Shown here: positions 8,051-16,846 of the stretch, piece by piece
Layout: every line of letters begins with the position of its first letter
Numbering within the stretch: position 1 is the stretch's first letter
Origin: Bacillus rubiinfantis
GTDB taxonomy: Bacteria; Bacillota; Bacilli; Bacillales; Cytobacillaceae
Direction of reading: 5' to 3'
Assembly (NCBI GenBank): GCA_000752035.1
Contig: CCFE01000011.1
Span: 539,933 to 603,932 of the forward strand
DNA length: 64,000 bases
Position numbers and translations under genes: made by a program
The notes under the pieces: generated by a model
The model's input: the letters and a program-made list of their open reading frames with translations, nothing else
The model's database searches: none
What the model was told of the DNA's origin: nothing

Positions 8051-8827
8051 TTAAAAAATTTCCATCCAAGTTTTGACGGCGGTTGCGAATATTAAAATTC
8101 CCATAATGACTTGTAACACTTTAGTATTGACATTTTTTCCAAAATTAGCTCCTAGCGGTGAAGCGATTAGACTAGCGACAACGATGATAATCGCTGGCAA
8201 AATTGACACTTGTCCGGTTGCGATTTTTCCGGTAACAGCTCCAATGGATGAAATCAGTGTAATGGCTAAAGATGAGGCAATCGTCATTCTTGTCGGGATT
8301 TTTAGTACCGCAAGCATAATTGGCACCAATAAGAATGCACCGCCAGCGCCAACGATACCGGCGCCAATCCCGACGATGAAAGCCAGCAGGGCCGCAAGCC
8401 ATTTATTAAAGCTAACTTGGTCTAAAGCCATATCGTCAATGCCGTTCCTTGGAACAAACATCATGATAACAGCGATCAACGCTAAAATACCATATACCAA
8501 ATTAATGCCGCTTTCCGGCATATGGGTGGAACTAAATCCCCCGATAAAGCTGCCAATTAAAATACTAACTCCCATGTAGGCGATAAGTGTTTTATTTAAA
8601 AAACCACCTTTCCGGTAAGCCCAAACGCCGCCGATTGTAGCAAAGAAAACCTGGATGGCAGTTATTCCTGAAACTTCGTGTGCTGTAAAGTGACCTACAC
8701 CCAATAATGCGGGAATGAACAGGAGCATGGGAAAATTAATGATCGCACCGCCTATCCCTAACATCCCTGAAATAAACGAGCCAACAAATCCAATGAGGAA
8801 AATCGTCATCATAAATTCAATCTCCAT
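8051..8827 (-). CDS. TauE/SafE-family sulfite or organosulfonate exporter
   Basis: 258 aa starting at the ATG at 8825-8827, with GGAGG six bases upstream; the longer frame would overlap the tusA-like gene. About eight hydrophobic segments, with the family's repeated glycine-rich motifs (GMLGIGGAIINFP near residue 22 and GIGAGIVGAGGAFLLVPIM near 150). TSUP/TauE proteins export sulfite, thiosulfate or related anions. Last gene of the sulfur operon, placed as in staphylococcal cst loci, where TauE is thought to remove sulfite and thiosulfate made by persulfide oxidation. Confidence 0.9.
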   Translation of the reverse strand: MEIEFMMTIFLIGFVGSFISGMLGIGGAIINFPMLLFIPALLGVGHFTAHEVSGITAIQVFFATIGGVWAYRKGGFLNKTLIAYMGVSILIGSFIGGFSSTHMPESGINLVYGILALIAVIMMFVPRNGIDDMALDQVSFNKWLAALLAFIVGIGAGIVGAGGAFLLVPIMLAVLKIPTRMTIASSLAITLISSIGAVTGKIATGQVSILPAIIIVVASLIASPLGANFGKNVNTKVLQVIMGILIFATAVKTWMEIF

Positions 8828-8867
8828 AATGTCCTCCATTTTAAAAGGGAACCTAGCTTGGTTCCCC

Positions 8868-9095
8868 TTACCCTTTTTTAATCCAGAATTTAAACACGCC
8901 GCTATCTTCTTCATGGTTGATTAACTGATGACCACCTGATTTGGCCCAGGCTGTCAGGTCGTTTTTAGACCCTTTATCCGTCGTATGCACCTCTAGTATT
9001 TGTCCTGAGGCTAGCTCATCCATTGCCTTTTTTGTTTTCACAATCGGCATCGGACAGGCCAAACCTTTTGCGTCTACTACTTTTGCAGCTTCCAT
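8868..9095 (-). CDS. TusA/SirA-family sulfur carrier
   Basis: 75 aa. The signature ACPMPIVKTKKAM places the sulfur-accepting cysteine at residue 14. The IF3-C-like fold is typical of TusA, which relays persulfide sulfur. It lies between the dioxygenase fusion and TauE, so it probably shuttles sulfane sulfur in persulfide detoxification rather than tRNA thiolation. Good RBS (GAGGGAGG) upstream. Confidence 0.9.
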   Translation of the reverse strand: MEAAKVVDAKGLACPMPIVKTKKAMDELASGQILEVHTTDKGSKNDLTAWAKSGGHQLINHEEDSGVFKFWIKKG

Positions 9096-9193
9096 TTGTT
9101 ATTCCTCCCTCTATAAATGTTAATATATCAACGATTTGACCCGTTGGTGAGGTGTCAAAAAAGTATTTTTCGACACGCTCCTTATTTTTAAAA

Positions 9194-10321
9194 TTATCGA
9201 ACGGCACAGCGGTTTGGACCGATTTCCATTTCTCTTTGTTTGTCTAAATCGGGGGTTAATTTCCCCATATTTGTGGCACGAATCTCTTGATAAGCGTTTG
9301 GCTGTGGCGGCAAGTTTTCCGTTACCAGCTTCCTGAATTCATTTTCATCTTCAATGTTAAGACCATGATTTTTTACAAATAATGTTCCTAATTTCTGTGC
9401 TACACTGCCATCTTCATTTAATTCATCCATAATCATAAAATGGGCGGGGAGAACAAGCAGTTCTGCTGATAATTCTCGGTACCGTTTATAAAGTGTTTCT
9501 CTTAGGTCTCCCACCCAATCCTCCGCTTTACCTGCAAGGTCTGGTCTGCCAATGGAGTCGATAAATAAAATATCTCCTGATAATAAAAACTGCTTATCTA
9601 CCACAAAAGAGGTTGAGCCAATTGTATGACCTGGAGTATGCAACGCGTGAATAGTAATTGAGGTTTGACCGATTTTGACCTCATTACCGTCTTCAAGTGC
9701 TCGGTAGACAAACGTTACTTCGGTCGCATCCTTTGGCGGCAGCCAGTAAGCTGCGCCCGTTTTCTCCGCAATCGTGCGGCCTCCAGAGATATGATCAGCA
9801 TGGAGATGCGTATCAAACACATGAGTGATGTTTGCACCCATACTCTTAGCAAACTCAAGATAGGTATCCGTCATCCGCGTAGCATCAATTAATGCGGCCT
9901 CCCCATCGGAAATAACCATGTATGACAAGCAGCCTTTACCAATTCGAACAAACTGATAAAGTTCACCGCCCCCAGGTAAATCGCCAACTTTAGCCGGCTC
10001 TAAATGTTCACTCCATGCCTTCATGCCACCCTTAAGGTATGACACGTTTACCCCTGCTTCAGAGAGCATTTCTGCTACCATGACGGAGGAACCCTCCTTC
10101 GCACAAACAACCAGTACGTCTTTATCATCAGGAATTTTTTTGATAATTCCTTCTACACCGTCAAGCAGTTCAAAATACGGAACATTTAGATATTCAAAGT
10201 GTTTACCTTCAATTTTCCAATCCTGAAAATCATTTTCGTTTCGAACATCTAGAATAAATAATGGTTCTTTAGCAATGACCATTTTTGTTACTTCCGCTGA
10301 AGTCACGACACTAACAGACAT
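9194..10321 (-). CDS. rhodanese-persulfide dioxygenase fusion (CstB/ETHE1-like)
   Basis: 375 aa in two domains. Residues 1-110 form a rhodanese domain with active cysteine C73 in VVCAKEGSS. Residues 115-375 form a metallo-beta-lactamase domain with HLHADH (H172, H174, D176, H177), HTPGHT and SGDILF, which bind the mononuclear iron of ETHE1-type persulfide dioxygenases. The family oxidises glutathione-, bacillithiol- or CoA-persulfide to sulfite; a fused rhodanese can turn sulfite plus persulfide into thiosulfate. The domain order is rhodanese first, unlike staphylococcal CstB, where the dioxygenase comes first. A CsoR/CstR-like operator overlaps its upstream region. Confidence 0.9.
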   Translation of the reverse strand: MSVSVVTSAEVTKMVIAKEPLFILDVRNENDFQDWKIEGKHFEYLNVPYFELLDGVEGIIKKIPDDKDVLVVCAKEGSSVMVAEMLSEAGVNVSYLKGGMKAWSEHLEPAKVGDLPGGGELYQFVRIGKGCLSYMVISDGEAALIDATRMTDTYLEFAKSMGANITHVFDTHLHADHISGGRTIAEKTGAAYWLPPKDATEVTFVYRALEDGNEVKIGQTSITIHALHTPGHTIGSTSFVVDKQFLLSGDILFIDSIGRPDLAGKAEDWVGDLRETLYKRYRELSAELLVLPAHFMIMDELNEDGSVAQKLGTLFVKNHGLNIEDENEFRKLVTENLPPQPNAYQEIRATNMGKLTPDLDKQREMEIGPNRCAVR

Positions 10322-10329
10322 TCTCCCTT

Positions 10330-10346
10330 TTACCCCCTATGGTATA
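10330..10346 (-). promoter_or_regulatory. CsoR/CstR-like operator before the dioxygenase gene
   Basis: TTACCCCCTATGGTATA: the C-tract/G-tract palindrome typical of CsoR-family operators, sharing CCCCTATGG with the perfect copy at 10761. It sits 9 bp before the start codon, so a bound repressor would block an internal promoter or the leader. Confidence 0.6.
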
Positions 10347-10403
10347 ATTAATAGTAAAAAAATTTGAGCGAAGCCGATTTTTCCCCTTGTTGATTGCGAT
10401 CGG

Positions 10404-10700
10404 TTATTCTACCTTGCCTTCCCAAGCAAGCATTCCGCCCATCATGTTAATGACATTGAAGCCATAGCTTTCAAGGAATTGGCTCGCACGTCCGCTTCTG
10501 CCTCCCGAACGGCACACCATAATATACTCTTTTGATTTGTCTAACTCATGCATTCGAAATTCAACTAATCCTAGGGGAATATTAATAGCTCCTGGAATTT
10601 TGCCTGCAGCCACTTCATCCACTTCACGGACATCAATAATATTTAATTTTTCCCCTTGATTTAATAGAGTCTCTACTTCTTTGGGCGTAATTTGCTTCAT
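10404..10700 (-). CDS. single-domain rhodanese sulfurtransferase
   Basis: 98 aa, one rhodanese domain with the active-site loop CRSGGRS (C63) and the CH2A-like IDVRE motif at residue 22. Such small rhodaneses (GlpE, PspE, YtwF types) transfer sulfane sulfur to thiols or cyanide. First gene of the operon; start ATG with AGGAGG. A sigma-A promoter with an overlapping CsoR/CstR-like operator lies upstream, so the operon is probably induced by persulfide or polysulfide. Confidence 0.92.
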   Translation of the reverse strand: MKQITPKEVETLLNQGEKLNIIDVREVDEVAAGKIPGAINIPLGLVEFRMHELDKSKEYIMVCRSGGRSGRASQFLESYGFNVINMMGGMLAWEGKVE

Positions 10701-10756
10701 TTTTTTATCCTCCTAATTGTTGTTTCGTTATATTGATAGTTTGTTTTTTCTTTTTA

Positions 10757-10805
10757 CCATTACCCCTATGGGTATTATGGTAATCAAAATTAAACTGGGT
10801 GTCAA
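10757..10805 (-). promoter_or_regulatory. promoter with overlapping CsoR/CstR-like operator
   Basis: On the minus strand TTGACA (10800-10805), a 17-bp spacer and TACCAT (10777-10782) form a promoter. The perfect palindrome TACCCCTATGGGTA (10761-10774) lies directly downstream of the -10. An outer TACCAT/ATGGTA pair extends the symmetry over the -10 box itself. This is the layout expected for repression by a CsoR/CstR protein, which is not encoded in this window. Confidence 0.75.
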
Positions 10806-11107
10806 CTGTTTTTTATCGAGACAGGAAAGAATCTTAGCGTACCCGGCAGCCTGACTTACAGGGGTTCCGACAAATAATGCTTCAACTGTTAAAAAGGCCT
10901 TCAGTTTGTTGACTGGAATAATACTAATTATGGACTATGGCTGTTTTTCCATAAAAAATATCTTTTTAAAATTTCTAATAATTTAACATTTACCTATTGC
11001 TAAATTTTCAGAATGGTGTTACTTTTTAATATATTACAAATGAAGTTGATACTTCGCAAGTCAAAATAAATGAATGGAAAACTTCATTCTTTAAAAAAGG
11101 TGTTAAC
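10806..11107. other. intergenic, no gene seen
   Basis: Divergent spacer between the sulfur operon and the rpiR-type gene. It holds AT-rich promoter-like sequence before 11108 (for example tattacaaat near 11031) but no convincing ORF. Confidence 0.5.
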
Positions 11108-11968
11108 ATGATTAATTTTCACCAAAGTATTCAAGTGAAATTCCCGGAGCTGTCTAAGAGTCATAAAAAAATTGCCAAGTATTTGCTTGAGTATCCGCAG
11201 CAGTTTGCGATTAAACCTGCGGGGCAAATTGGTCAGGAGCTTGGCGTGAGCGAAACAACCGTGATTCGCTTTTGTTATGCACTAGAATATAGCGGGTTTT
11301 CCGAACTGCAAAAACAAGTACGTGAATCCTTATTGCTACCAAAAAGCAGCTTGGACCAATATGTTTCCAATAAGCTTGAGCTTTCGAAGGAGCCGCATTT
11401 TTTCGCCCAAGTCATGGAGCAGGATTGCAAAAACATTCAGCGAACAGCAGAACAAATCGATGAAGGGATGGTGCAGCAAGCCGTTGACCAGTTGATTGCT
11501 GGCGAACAAGTCCTGATTTGCGGCCTGCGCTCATCGTTTGCAGCAGCACATTGGCTGTCGTTCACATTAGGGCTAATGCGTGAAAATGTCTACTTATATA
11601 AAGCGGATACAGACGGGTTGGGTGTCGCTTTGGATCGCTTGAATGAGAGAACCGTCTTTGTAGCCATCTCTTTCCATCGCTATCTCAAAGAGACAATCCA
11701 TATGGCGGAGCTGGCAAAAAAGCGAGGTGCCGTTGTCATTGGCATAACAGATTCGCCAGTAGCACCGCTTAGTAAATTCGCTGACGTGCTCCTAACAATT
11801 TCATCACGAGGCAAATCAACCCTTGATACAACGCCGGCATTATTCTCGCTACTAAACGCCATCGTCGCCAAAGTATCGGTCCAAGACAAACAACGAGTCC
11901 AGAAGCGAAAACAACAATACGAAACCATCGACATCCGCCACCTCTTTCATGAGGAAGATGGTGCCTGA
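11108..11968 (+). CDS. MurR/RpiR-family transcriptional regulator
   Basis: 286 aa. Residues 1-77 form the HTH_6 DNA-binding domain (QELGVSETTVIRFCYALEYSGF). A SIS sugar-phosphate-binding fold covers about 120-250 (ICGLRSS, FVAISFHRY, VVIGITDSP). RpiR proteins sense phosphorylated sugars or related acids; here the neighbours suggest an acyl-amino-acid signal. First gene of the block that includes deacylase, GNAT and racemase, separated from it by 125 bp. The palindrome GGTGCCTGACACC overlaps its stop codon. Confidence 0.9.
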   Translation: MINFHQSIQVKFPELSKSHKKIAKYLLEYPQQFAIKPAGQIGQELGVSETTVIRFCYALEYSGFSELQKQVRESLLLPKSSLDQYVSNKLELSKEPHFFAQVMEQDCKNIQRTAEQIDEGMVQQAVDQLIAGEQVLICGLRSSFAAAHWLSFTLGLMRENVYLYKADTDGLGVALDRLNERTVFVAISFHRYLKETIHMAELAKKRGAVVIGITDSPVAPLSKFADVLLTISSRGKSTLDTTPALFSLLNAIVAKVSVQDKQRVQKRKQQYETIDIRHLFHEEDGA

Positions 11969-11972
11969 CACC
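11960..11972. repeat. palindromic word GGTGCCTGACACC
   Basis: One of four copies or near copies in the window (also 48350, 51282, 63871). Here it spans the TGA stop of the rpiR-type gene. Confidence 0.7.
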
Positions 11973-12093
11973 CTTCGTGGACATTTGTCTTTCCCTGGTG
12001 GACACATTTTTTTACAGTTCTCCTGTTTGGGTGTGAATTGGGGTTGATTTTGTTATAAAGGGGAGATTTTATATTTCCCATAAGGAGGAAGTT

Positions 12094-13251
12094 ATGATAG
12101 TGCAGTTAGAGGAATTGAAGCTGAGGCTTCTTGAGGTATTTGATTATTTGCATGGGCATCCGGAGGTGAGCTGGCAGGAGACAGGAACAACAGCATATCT
12201 GACCAGCTTCCTAGAGGCGGAAGGCTTTCAGGTGCAGACCTTTCCCGATTGTACAGGGCTGGTCGTCGAATATGGCAACGGAGCAGCTCCTCACTCAGTA
12301 GGACTCCGCTCTGATATCGATGCCCTTTGGCAAGAGGTTGGCGGCACATTTCAAGCTAATCACTCCTGCGGGCATGATGGCCATATGACGATGGCTCTTG
12401 GCACACTCCTGCTATTAAAAAAACTCGACTACCGACCGAGCGGCAAGTTGAAGTTTATTTTCCAGCCAGCCGAGGAGAAAGGAACCGGAGCCCTCGCCAT
12501 GCTCGATAAAGGAGTCATTGATGATCTCGACTTTTTATACGGCGTCCACGTGCGCCCAATTCAGGAGCTGCGTGACGGCCAAGCGGCCCCAGCAATCCTC
12601 CACGGTGCCGCCAAATTCATCGCCGGTGAGATTATCGGTGAGGATGCCCACGGCGCCCGGCCGCATTTAGGAAAGAATGCAATTGAGGTCGGAGCATCAC
12701 TTGTGCAGGAGTTAAGCAAAATCCATGTTGATCCACTAATTCCCTATTCGGTGAAAATGACTAAGTTTCATGCCGGCGGTGAAAGCAGCAACCTAATCCC
12801 CGGCCGTGCCGTCTTCAACCTTGACCTTCGGGCCCAAACAAATGACACAATGGATTTTATCACTAAAAAAGTGAAAACCATCACAAAGGCTTTGGCAGAA
12901 ATGTATGAAGTAGAAATTTCCTTGGATACGAAAGTCGAAATCGTTGGTGCAAATGTTCATCCTAAAGCAAAGGAACTAATGGCCAAAGCGATTGCTGACA
13001 CAATTGGGACGGAAAAGCTAGTCGAACCAGGCCCAACGAGCGGCGGTGAGGATTTTCACTTTTATACGCTAAAAAGACCGGGATTGAAAGCGACAATGCT
13101 TGGGCTCGGATGTAATCTCCAGCCTGGATTGCATCATCCTGAAATGACATTTAACCGTGAAGCCCTATTCACTGGAATTGAAATTTTAACGAAAACCATC
13201 CTAAACACCTTTGAGTACCTGGAGAAAGAGAATGACCATAAAGGCACCTAG
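12094..13251 (+). CDS. M20D-family amidohydrolase, probable N-succinyl/N-acyl-L-amino acid deacylase
   Basis: 385 aa with the M20D layout: DIDAL and SCGHDGH motifs (metal-binding Cys and His near 92-96), PAEE near 130, GVHVRP and a C-terminal HHPEM. A dimerisation lid lies between about 185 and 290 (residues HGARPHLGKNAIEV). Members remove acyl groups from N-acyl amino acids (AmhX, hippurate and N-acetyl hydrolases). The following GNAT and N-acylamino-acid racemase match the Geobacillus kaustophilus pathway in which this enzyme releases the L-amino acid. RBS AAGGAGGAAG seven bases before ATG. Confidence 0.88.
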   Translation: MIVQLEELKLRLLEVFDYLHGHPEVSWQETGTTAYLTSFLEAEGFQVQTFPDCTGLVVEYGNGAAPHSVGLRSDIDALWQEVGGTFQANHSCGHDGHMTMALGTLLLLKKLDYRPSGKLKFIFQPAEEKGTGALAMLDKGVIDDLDFLYGVHVRPIQELRDGQAAPAILHGAAKFIAGEIIGEDAHGARPHLGKNAIEVGASLVQELSKIHVDPLIPYSVKMTKFHAGGESSNLIPGRAVFNLDLRAQTNDTMDFITKKVKTITKALAEMYEVEISLDTKVEIVGANVHPKAKELMAKAIADTIGTEKLVEPGPTSGGEDFHFYTLKRPGLKATMLGLGCNLQPGLHHPEMTFNREALFTGIEILTKTILNTFEYLEKENDHKGT

Positions 13252-13304
13252 AATTGAATCAAACCCACTTGCCAAAATGGAAAGAAACACAGGAGGAAAT
13301 CACC

Positions 13305-14264
13305 ATGGCAAAATCAATCAGTGAAGTAAAAACATCCACTTCAACGTCTAACTGCAAGGAAAATAGCGGAACCGAATCGGCCAGTGAAACATGCTTAACA
13401 GTTCCGACTACCCAAGGCTGTAACAAGACGGAATCAATTCAAATCCGACAGCTTACTACTTTTAACGAGCTCCAGCAAATCCAAGGGCTTGAAAAAGCAA
13501 TCTGGAACATGATGCCAATGCCGATCCACCATACATTGACAGCAGTGAAAAATGGCGGGATCATGATTGGCGCCTTTCAGGGTGACGAAATCATCGGCTT
13601 CAGCTACGGATTTGCCGGCTTTGCCAACGGTCAAGGCTATCTTTGCTCCCATATGCTAGGGATTGTCGCCGGCCAGCGCAGCCGCGGAATTGGTGCTCTT
13701 TTAAAAGAAGCTCAAAAACAGGCAGCAATTGATAAAGGCTACAGAATGATTACATGGACTTATGACCCGCTCGAAAGCGCCAACGCCTTTTTAAATCTGT
13801 CAAAACTTAGGGCAATTTGCAGCACCTATATCGAAAACTGTTACGGTGATATGGAAGATCCGCTTAACAGAGGGTTACCTTCCGACCGTTTTCAAGTCGA
13901 ATGGTGGATTCAAAGCAAGCATATAAAGGAAAACGAGAACGAGGTCCCGAAGCGTGCCAAGCAACTATCATATGAACTCGACGCAAACGCTCAGCCAAGG
14001 CTGCTAAAAGTTGACACTTCAACTTTTAACGAAGCTGAAGCCGTACTCGTACCAATTCCGAAGAATTTTCAACAGCTGAAAAAGGAAAACTTCGAACTGG
14101 CACTGGATTGGCGCCTGAAAACAAGGAAAATTTTCCAAAGCCTATTTGCCCAAGGCTTTGCCGCGGTGCAGCTCATTAAAATAAAAGACGAACCGGTTCA
14201 TTATTACTTAGTAAGAAAACGCGACAAACTACAGCTAGAAAGCAGGGATGAATATGAAAATTAA
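13305..14264 (+). CDS. GNAT-family N-acyltransferase, probable D-amino acid N-succinyltransferase
   Basis: 319 aa from the ATG at 13305, chosen because AGGAGG lies seven bases upstream; the longer frame has no such site. Residues 1-45 are a low-complexity Ser/Thr/Cys tail. The GNAT core follows with the acyl-CoA loop GQRSRGIGALL near residue 140, then a C-terminal extension of about 130 residues typical of the COG3375 group. In Geobacillus kaustophilus the equivalent enzyme uses succinyl-CoA to tag D-amino acids. The 3' end overlaps the racemase start by 11 bp, indicating translational coupling. Confidence 0.82.
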   Translation: MAKSISEVKTSTSTSNCKENSGTESASETCLTVPTTQGCNKTESIQIRQLTTFNELQQIQGLEKAIWNMMPMPIHHTLTAVKNGGIMIGAFQGDEIIGFSYGFAGFANGQGYLCSHMLGIVAGQRSRGIGALLKEAQKQAAIDKGYRMITWTYDPLESANAFLNLSKLRAICSTYIENCYGDMEDPLNRGLPSDRFQVEWWIQSKHIKENENEVPKRAKQLSYELDANAQPRLLKVDTSTFNEAEAVLVPIPKNFQQLKKENFELALDWRLKTRKIFQSLFAQGFAAVQLIKIKDEPVHYYLVRKRDKLQLESRDEYEN

Positions 14265-15384
14265 GAATGTGATTTTGCGCCAATTGAAAATGAAACTAAA
14301 ATTCCCATTTACAACCAGCTTTGGGACCTTCCTCGATAAAGACTTTATCCTAGTAGAAGTCCAGGATGAAAACGGCTTGTCTGGCTGGGGAGAATCCGTC
14401 GCCTTTATGTCGCCGCTTTATAATGAAGAAACACTGAAAACAAACTGGCACCTTCTCGAAGACTTCCTAATTCCGATGATAATGGAAAAAGAAATCGGCC
14501 ATCCAGACGAGGTTTCCGCCCTATTTGAACCAATTCGAAAAAACAATATGGCGAAATCCGCGCTGGAAGGAGCAATCTGGGACCTTTACGCCAAGCGTGA
14601 GAACACCTCACTGGCCAAAGCTCTGGGCGGTACAAAACAAGAGATTGAAGTCGGTATCAGCATTGGAATTCAGAACACCGTCGATGACCTGCTAACGATT
14701 ATTGACGATTCCGTGACCCAAGGCTATCGCCGCATTAAAGTTAAAATCAAACCAGGCTGGGATGTGGACGTCATCCGCGAAATCCGCCGCTCGTTCCCAT
14801 CGATTCAACTGATGGCCGACGCCAACTCCGCCTATCGTCTAAGTGATATCGAACTGCTGAAACAGCTGGATGAATTTGACTTAATGATGATTGAACAGCC
14901 ACTCGCTTCCGATGATATCGTCGACCATGCATTGGTGCAAAAACAGCTGGCGACACCAATTTGCCTTGATGAAAGTATTCACTCAGTCGAAGATGCCCGG
15001 AAGGCAATTAGTCTTGGAAGCTGCAAAATTATTAATATCAAAATTGGCCGGGTTGGCGGCTTAACCGAATCAAAACGAATTCATGATCTCTGCGTGGAGC
15101 ATGGGCTGCCCGTCTGGTGCGGCGGCATGCTGGAGGCCGGTGTCGGCAGGGCCCATAATATTGCCTTAACAACGCTTGCAAATTTCACGATGCCGGGCGA
15201 CACGGCGGCGTCATCGCGCTACTGGGAGAAGGACATCATCGAACCAGAAGTGACGGTCCACGATGGCTTAATCACCGTCCCAACAACTCCAGGGATTGGC
15301 TACGAGGTAAATTTAGATACAGTTGACAATTTAACTGTACGTAAGCAGGTTTTTGAAAAAGCAACGTTAACAGCAAGAAAATAA
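14254..15384 (+). CDS. N-succinylamino acid racemase / o-succinylbenzoate synthase family (enolase superfamily)
   Basis: 376 aa. Enolase-superfamily residues are visible: the KxK base pair in RIKVKIKPGW (about 162-164), metal ligands in MADANSAY, IEQPL and CLDESI, and the second catalytic lysine in INIKIGRVGG. The family (MenC2/NSAR) contains both o-succinylbenzoate synthases and N-acylamino acid racemases. Location with an acyltransferase and deacylase, and no menaquinone genes nearby, favours racemisation of N-succinyl amino acids. ATG at 14254 preferred, as GCAGGG then sits six bases upstream. Confidence 0.88.
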   Translation: MKIKNVILRQLKMKLKFPFTTSFGTFLDKDFILVEVQDENGLSGWGESVAFMSPLYNEETLKTNWHLLEDFLIPMIMEKEIGHPDEVSALFEPIRKNNMAKSALEGAIWDLYAKRENTSLAKALGGTKQEIEVGISIGIQNTVDDLLTIIDDSVTQGYRRIKVKIKPGWDVDVIREIRRSFPSIQLMADANSAYRLSDIELLKQLDEFDLMMIEQPLASDDIVDHALVQKQLATPICLDESIHSVEDARKAISLGSCKIINIKIGRVGGLTESKRIHDLCVEHGLPVWCGGMLEAGVGRAHNIALTTLANFTMPGDTAASSRYWEKDIIEPEVTVHDGLITVPTTPGIGYEVNLDTVDNLTVRKQVFEKATLTARK

Positions 15385-15507
15385 AGGAAACCCGTCGATT
15401 GACGCGCCTTTAAGGCGAAGACAGAGGTGAGTTCGCCAAAATCATAGCTTTTGACTGCGGTGCTGATGCTTACAAAGCATTCCTTAGTACACTTTCCATC
15501 CGTCTCA

Positions 15508-15534
15508 TGACAAGAGGGAGCCTTCCTCCCTCTC
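15508..15534 (+). terminator. hairpin after the racemase operon
   Basis: GAGGGAG/CTCCCTC stem with a short loop in the 217-bp gap before the ykvI-like gene. Only a weak T tract follows, so it may attenuate rather than stop transcription. Confidence 0.45.
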
Positions 15535-15601
15535 CTTAAAAAGCTTTTTTATGTAGTAAATTTTCATAATCTTTAAATAATTCGGTTAAGGGGGCTATTA
15601 C

Positions 15602-16681
15602 ATGAGGAAAAGTTTACAAATCGCGGGGGCCTACGTCGGGATTATCGTAGGTGCCGGCTTCGCATCAGGACAGGAAATCTTACAATTTTTCACTAGTTTT
15701 GGCTTAATGGGCATCATCGGCGGTGTCATCGCCACCTTCTTCTTCGCCTTTTTGGGCATGCAATTAACCCAACTGGGATCAAAGCTGCAGACGGACTCTC
15801 ACAAGGATGTCATTTACCATATATGCGGCCGCTACCTAGGTGTGTTGGTTGATGCCGTCATCACCTTCTTCCTATTCGGGGTCACCGTTGTCATGATGGC
15901 CGGGAGCGGCTCCATCTTCGAACAGCAATTTGGTTTGCCAGCGATGGTCGGGAATATTGTCATGGCAGTCCTTACAATATTAACAGTATGCTTAAATGTA
16001 CAAAAATTACTGTCTATCATCAGCTGGATTACACCATACTTAATGGTTCTGGTTGTGATTATCACCGGGTATTCACTGATGACAATGGACCAAAGTTTTA
16101 GCGCCCTTGAAATCGTTGCGAAAAAACAACCTGCTGCTGCATCCAATTGGCTGCTCGGCGGACTACTATATGTTTCCTATAATATTGCTGCCGGAGCGGC
16201 AATGCTTGCCGTAATGGGCGGTACCGAAAAAAATGCCAAGGTTGCCGGCCGCGGCGGAATATTAGGCGGTCTAGGACTTGGTCTATTAATCTTATTAATT
16301 AACATTGGAATGTTTGCTCGCTTAGACACGTTGCAAGGTGTGGAAATGCCAACGTTGCTGCTAGCTAATCAGCTTCACCCGGTACTCGGAGCACTGATGT
16401 CCATTGCCTTACTCGGGATGATTTATAATACCGCAGTTGGTATGCTATACGCCTTTGCCGCCCGTATCGTGAAACCAGCCAACCCAAAATTCAAACCAAC
16501 TGTAGTTGGTGTTGGTATCCTTGCCTTCGCCGCAAGTTTCATCGGCTTTATTAAGCTAGTCGGAACCGTCTATCCTGTCATGGGTTATCTAGGCTTCACC
16601 ATCATGGCAGCGATCATCGTGTCCTGGTTCCGCTCCCGGAAACATGCGGAAGCTAACGAGAAAATAAGGATTGCTGGGTAA
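15602..16681 (+). CDS. ykvI: YkvI-family membrane carrier
   Basis: 359 aa with about ten transmembrane segments. It begins with the APC-type first helix IVGAGFASGQEILQFF, seen in YkvI and branched-chain amino acid carriers. Unwound-helix glycines in GAGFASG would form the substrate site. The family is uncharacterised, but its fold places it among amino acid or related cation symporters. Position just after the N-acylamino acid genes suggests uptake of a D- or N-acyl-amino acid. ATG preceded by TTAAGGGGGC. Confidence 0.8.
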   Translation: MRKSLQIAGAYVGIIVGAGFASGQEILQFFTSFGLMGIIGGVIATFFFAFLGMQLTQLGSKLQTDSHKDVIYHICGRYLGVLVDAVITFFLFGVTVVMMAGSGSIFEQQFGLPAMVGNIVMAVLTILTVCLNVQKLLSIISWITPYLMVLVVIITGYSLMTMDQSFSALEIVAKKQPAAASNWLLGGLLYVSYNIAAGAAMLAVMGGTEKNAKVAGRGGILGGLGLGLLILLINIGMFARLDTLQGVEMPTLLLANQLHPVLGALMSIALLGMIYNTAVGMLYAFAARIVKPANPKFKPTVVGVGILAFAASFIGFIKLVGTVYPVMGYLGFTIMAAIIVSWFRSRKHAEANEKIRIAG

Positions 16682-16846
16682 CTGGTGGAATGGCGCGGGT
16701 GTGGTATGTATGACGGCGAATAAGAGCAGCAAATTAAGCCTGACTCCTCCAATCTTCTTATCTAACCCTCATTTTTATTTTAATAGTAGGAACGGGGTTA
16801 GAAAAGGAATGCCTATTATACTAGTTCTATTTTTAAAAAATAAGAA

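Noticed and set aside
8828..8914. Longer start for the TauE-type exporter
   Set aside because: Would overlap the tusA-like gene and lacks an RBS, whereas the ATG at 8827 has GGAGG at ideal distance.
10702..10900. Open frame on the minus strand reading TVEALFVGTPVSQAAGY
   Set aside because: Stop-to-stop stretch without start or RBS, overlapping the promoter and operator; probably chance.
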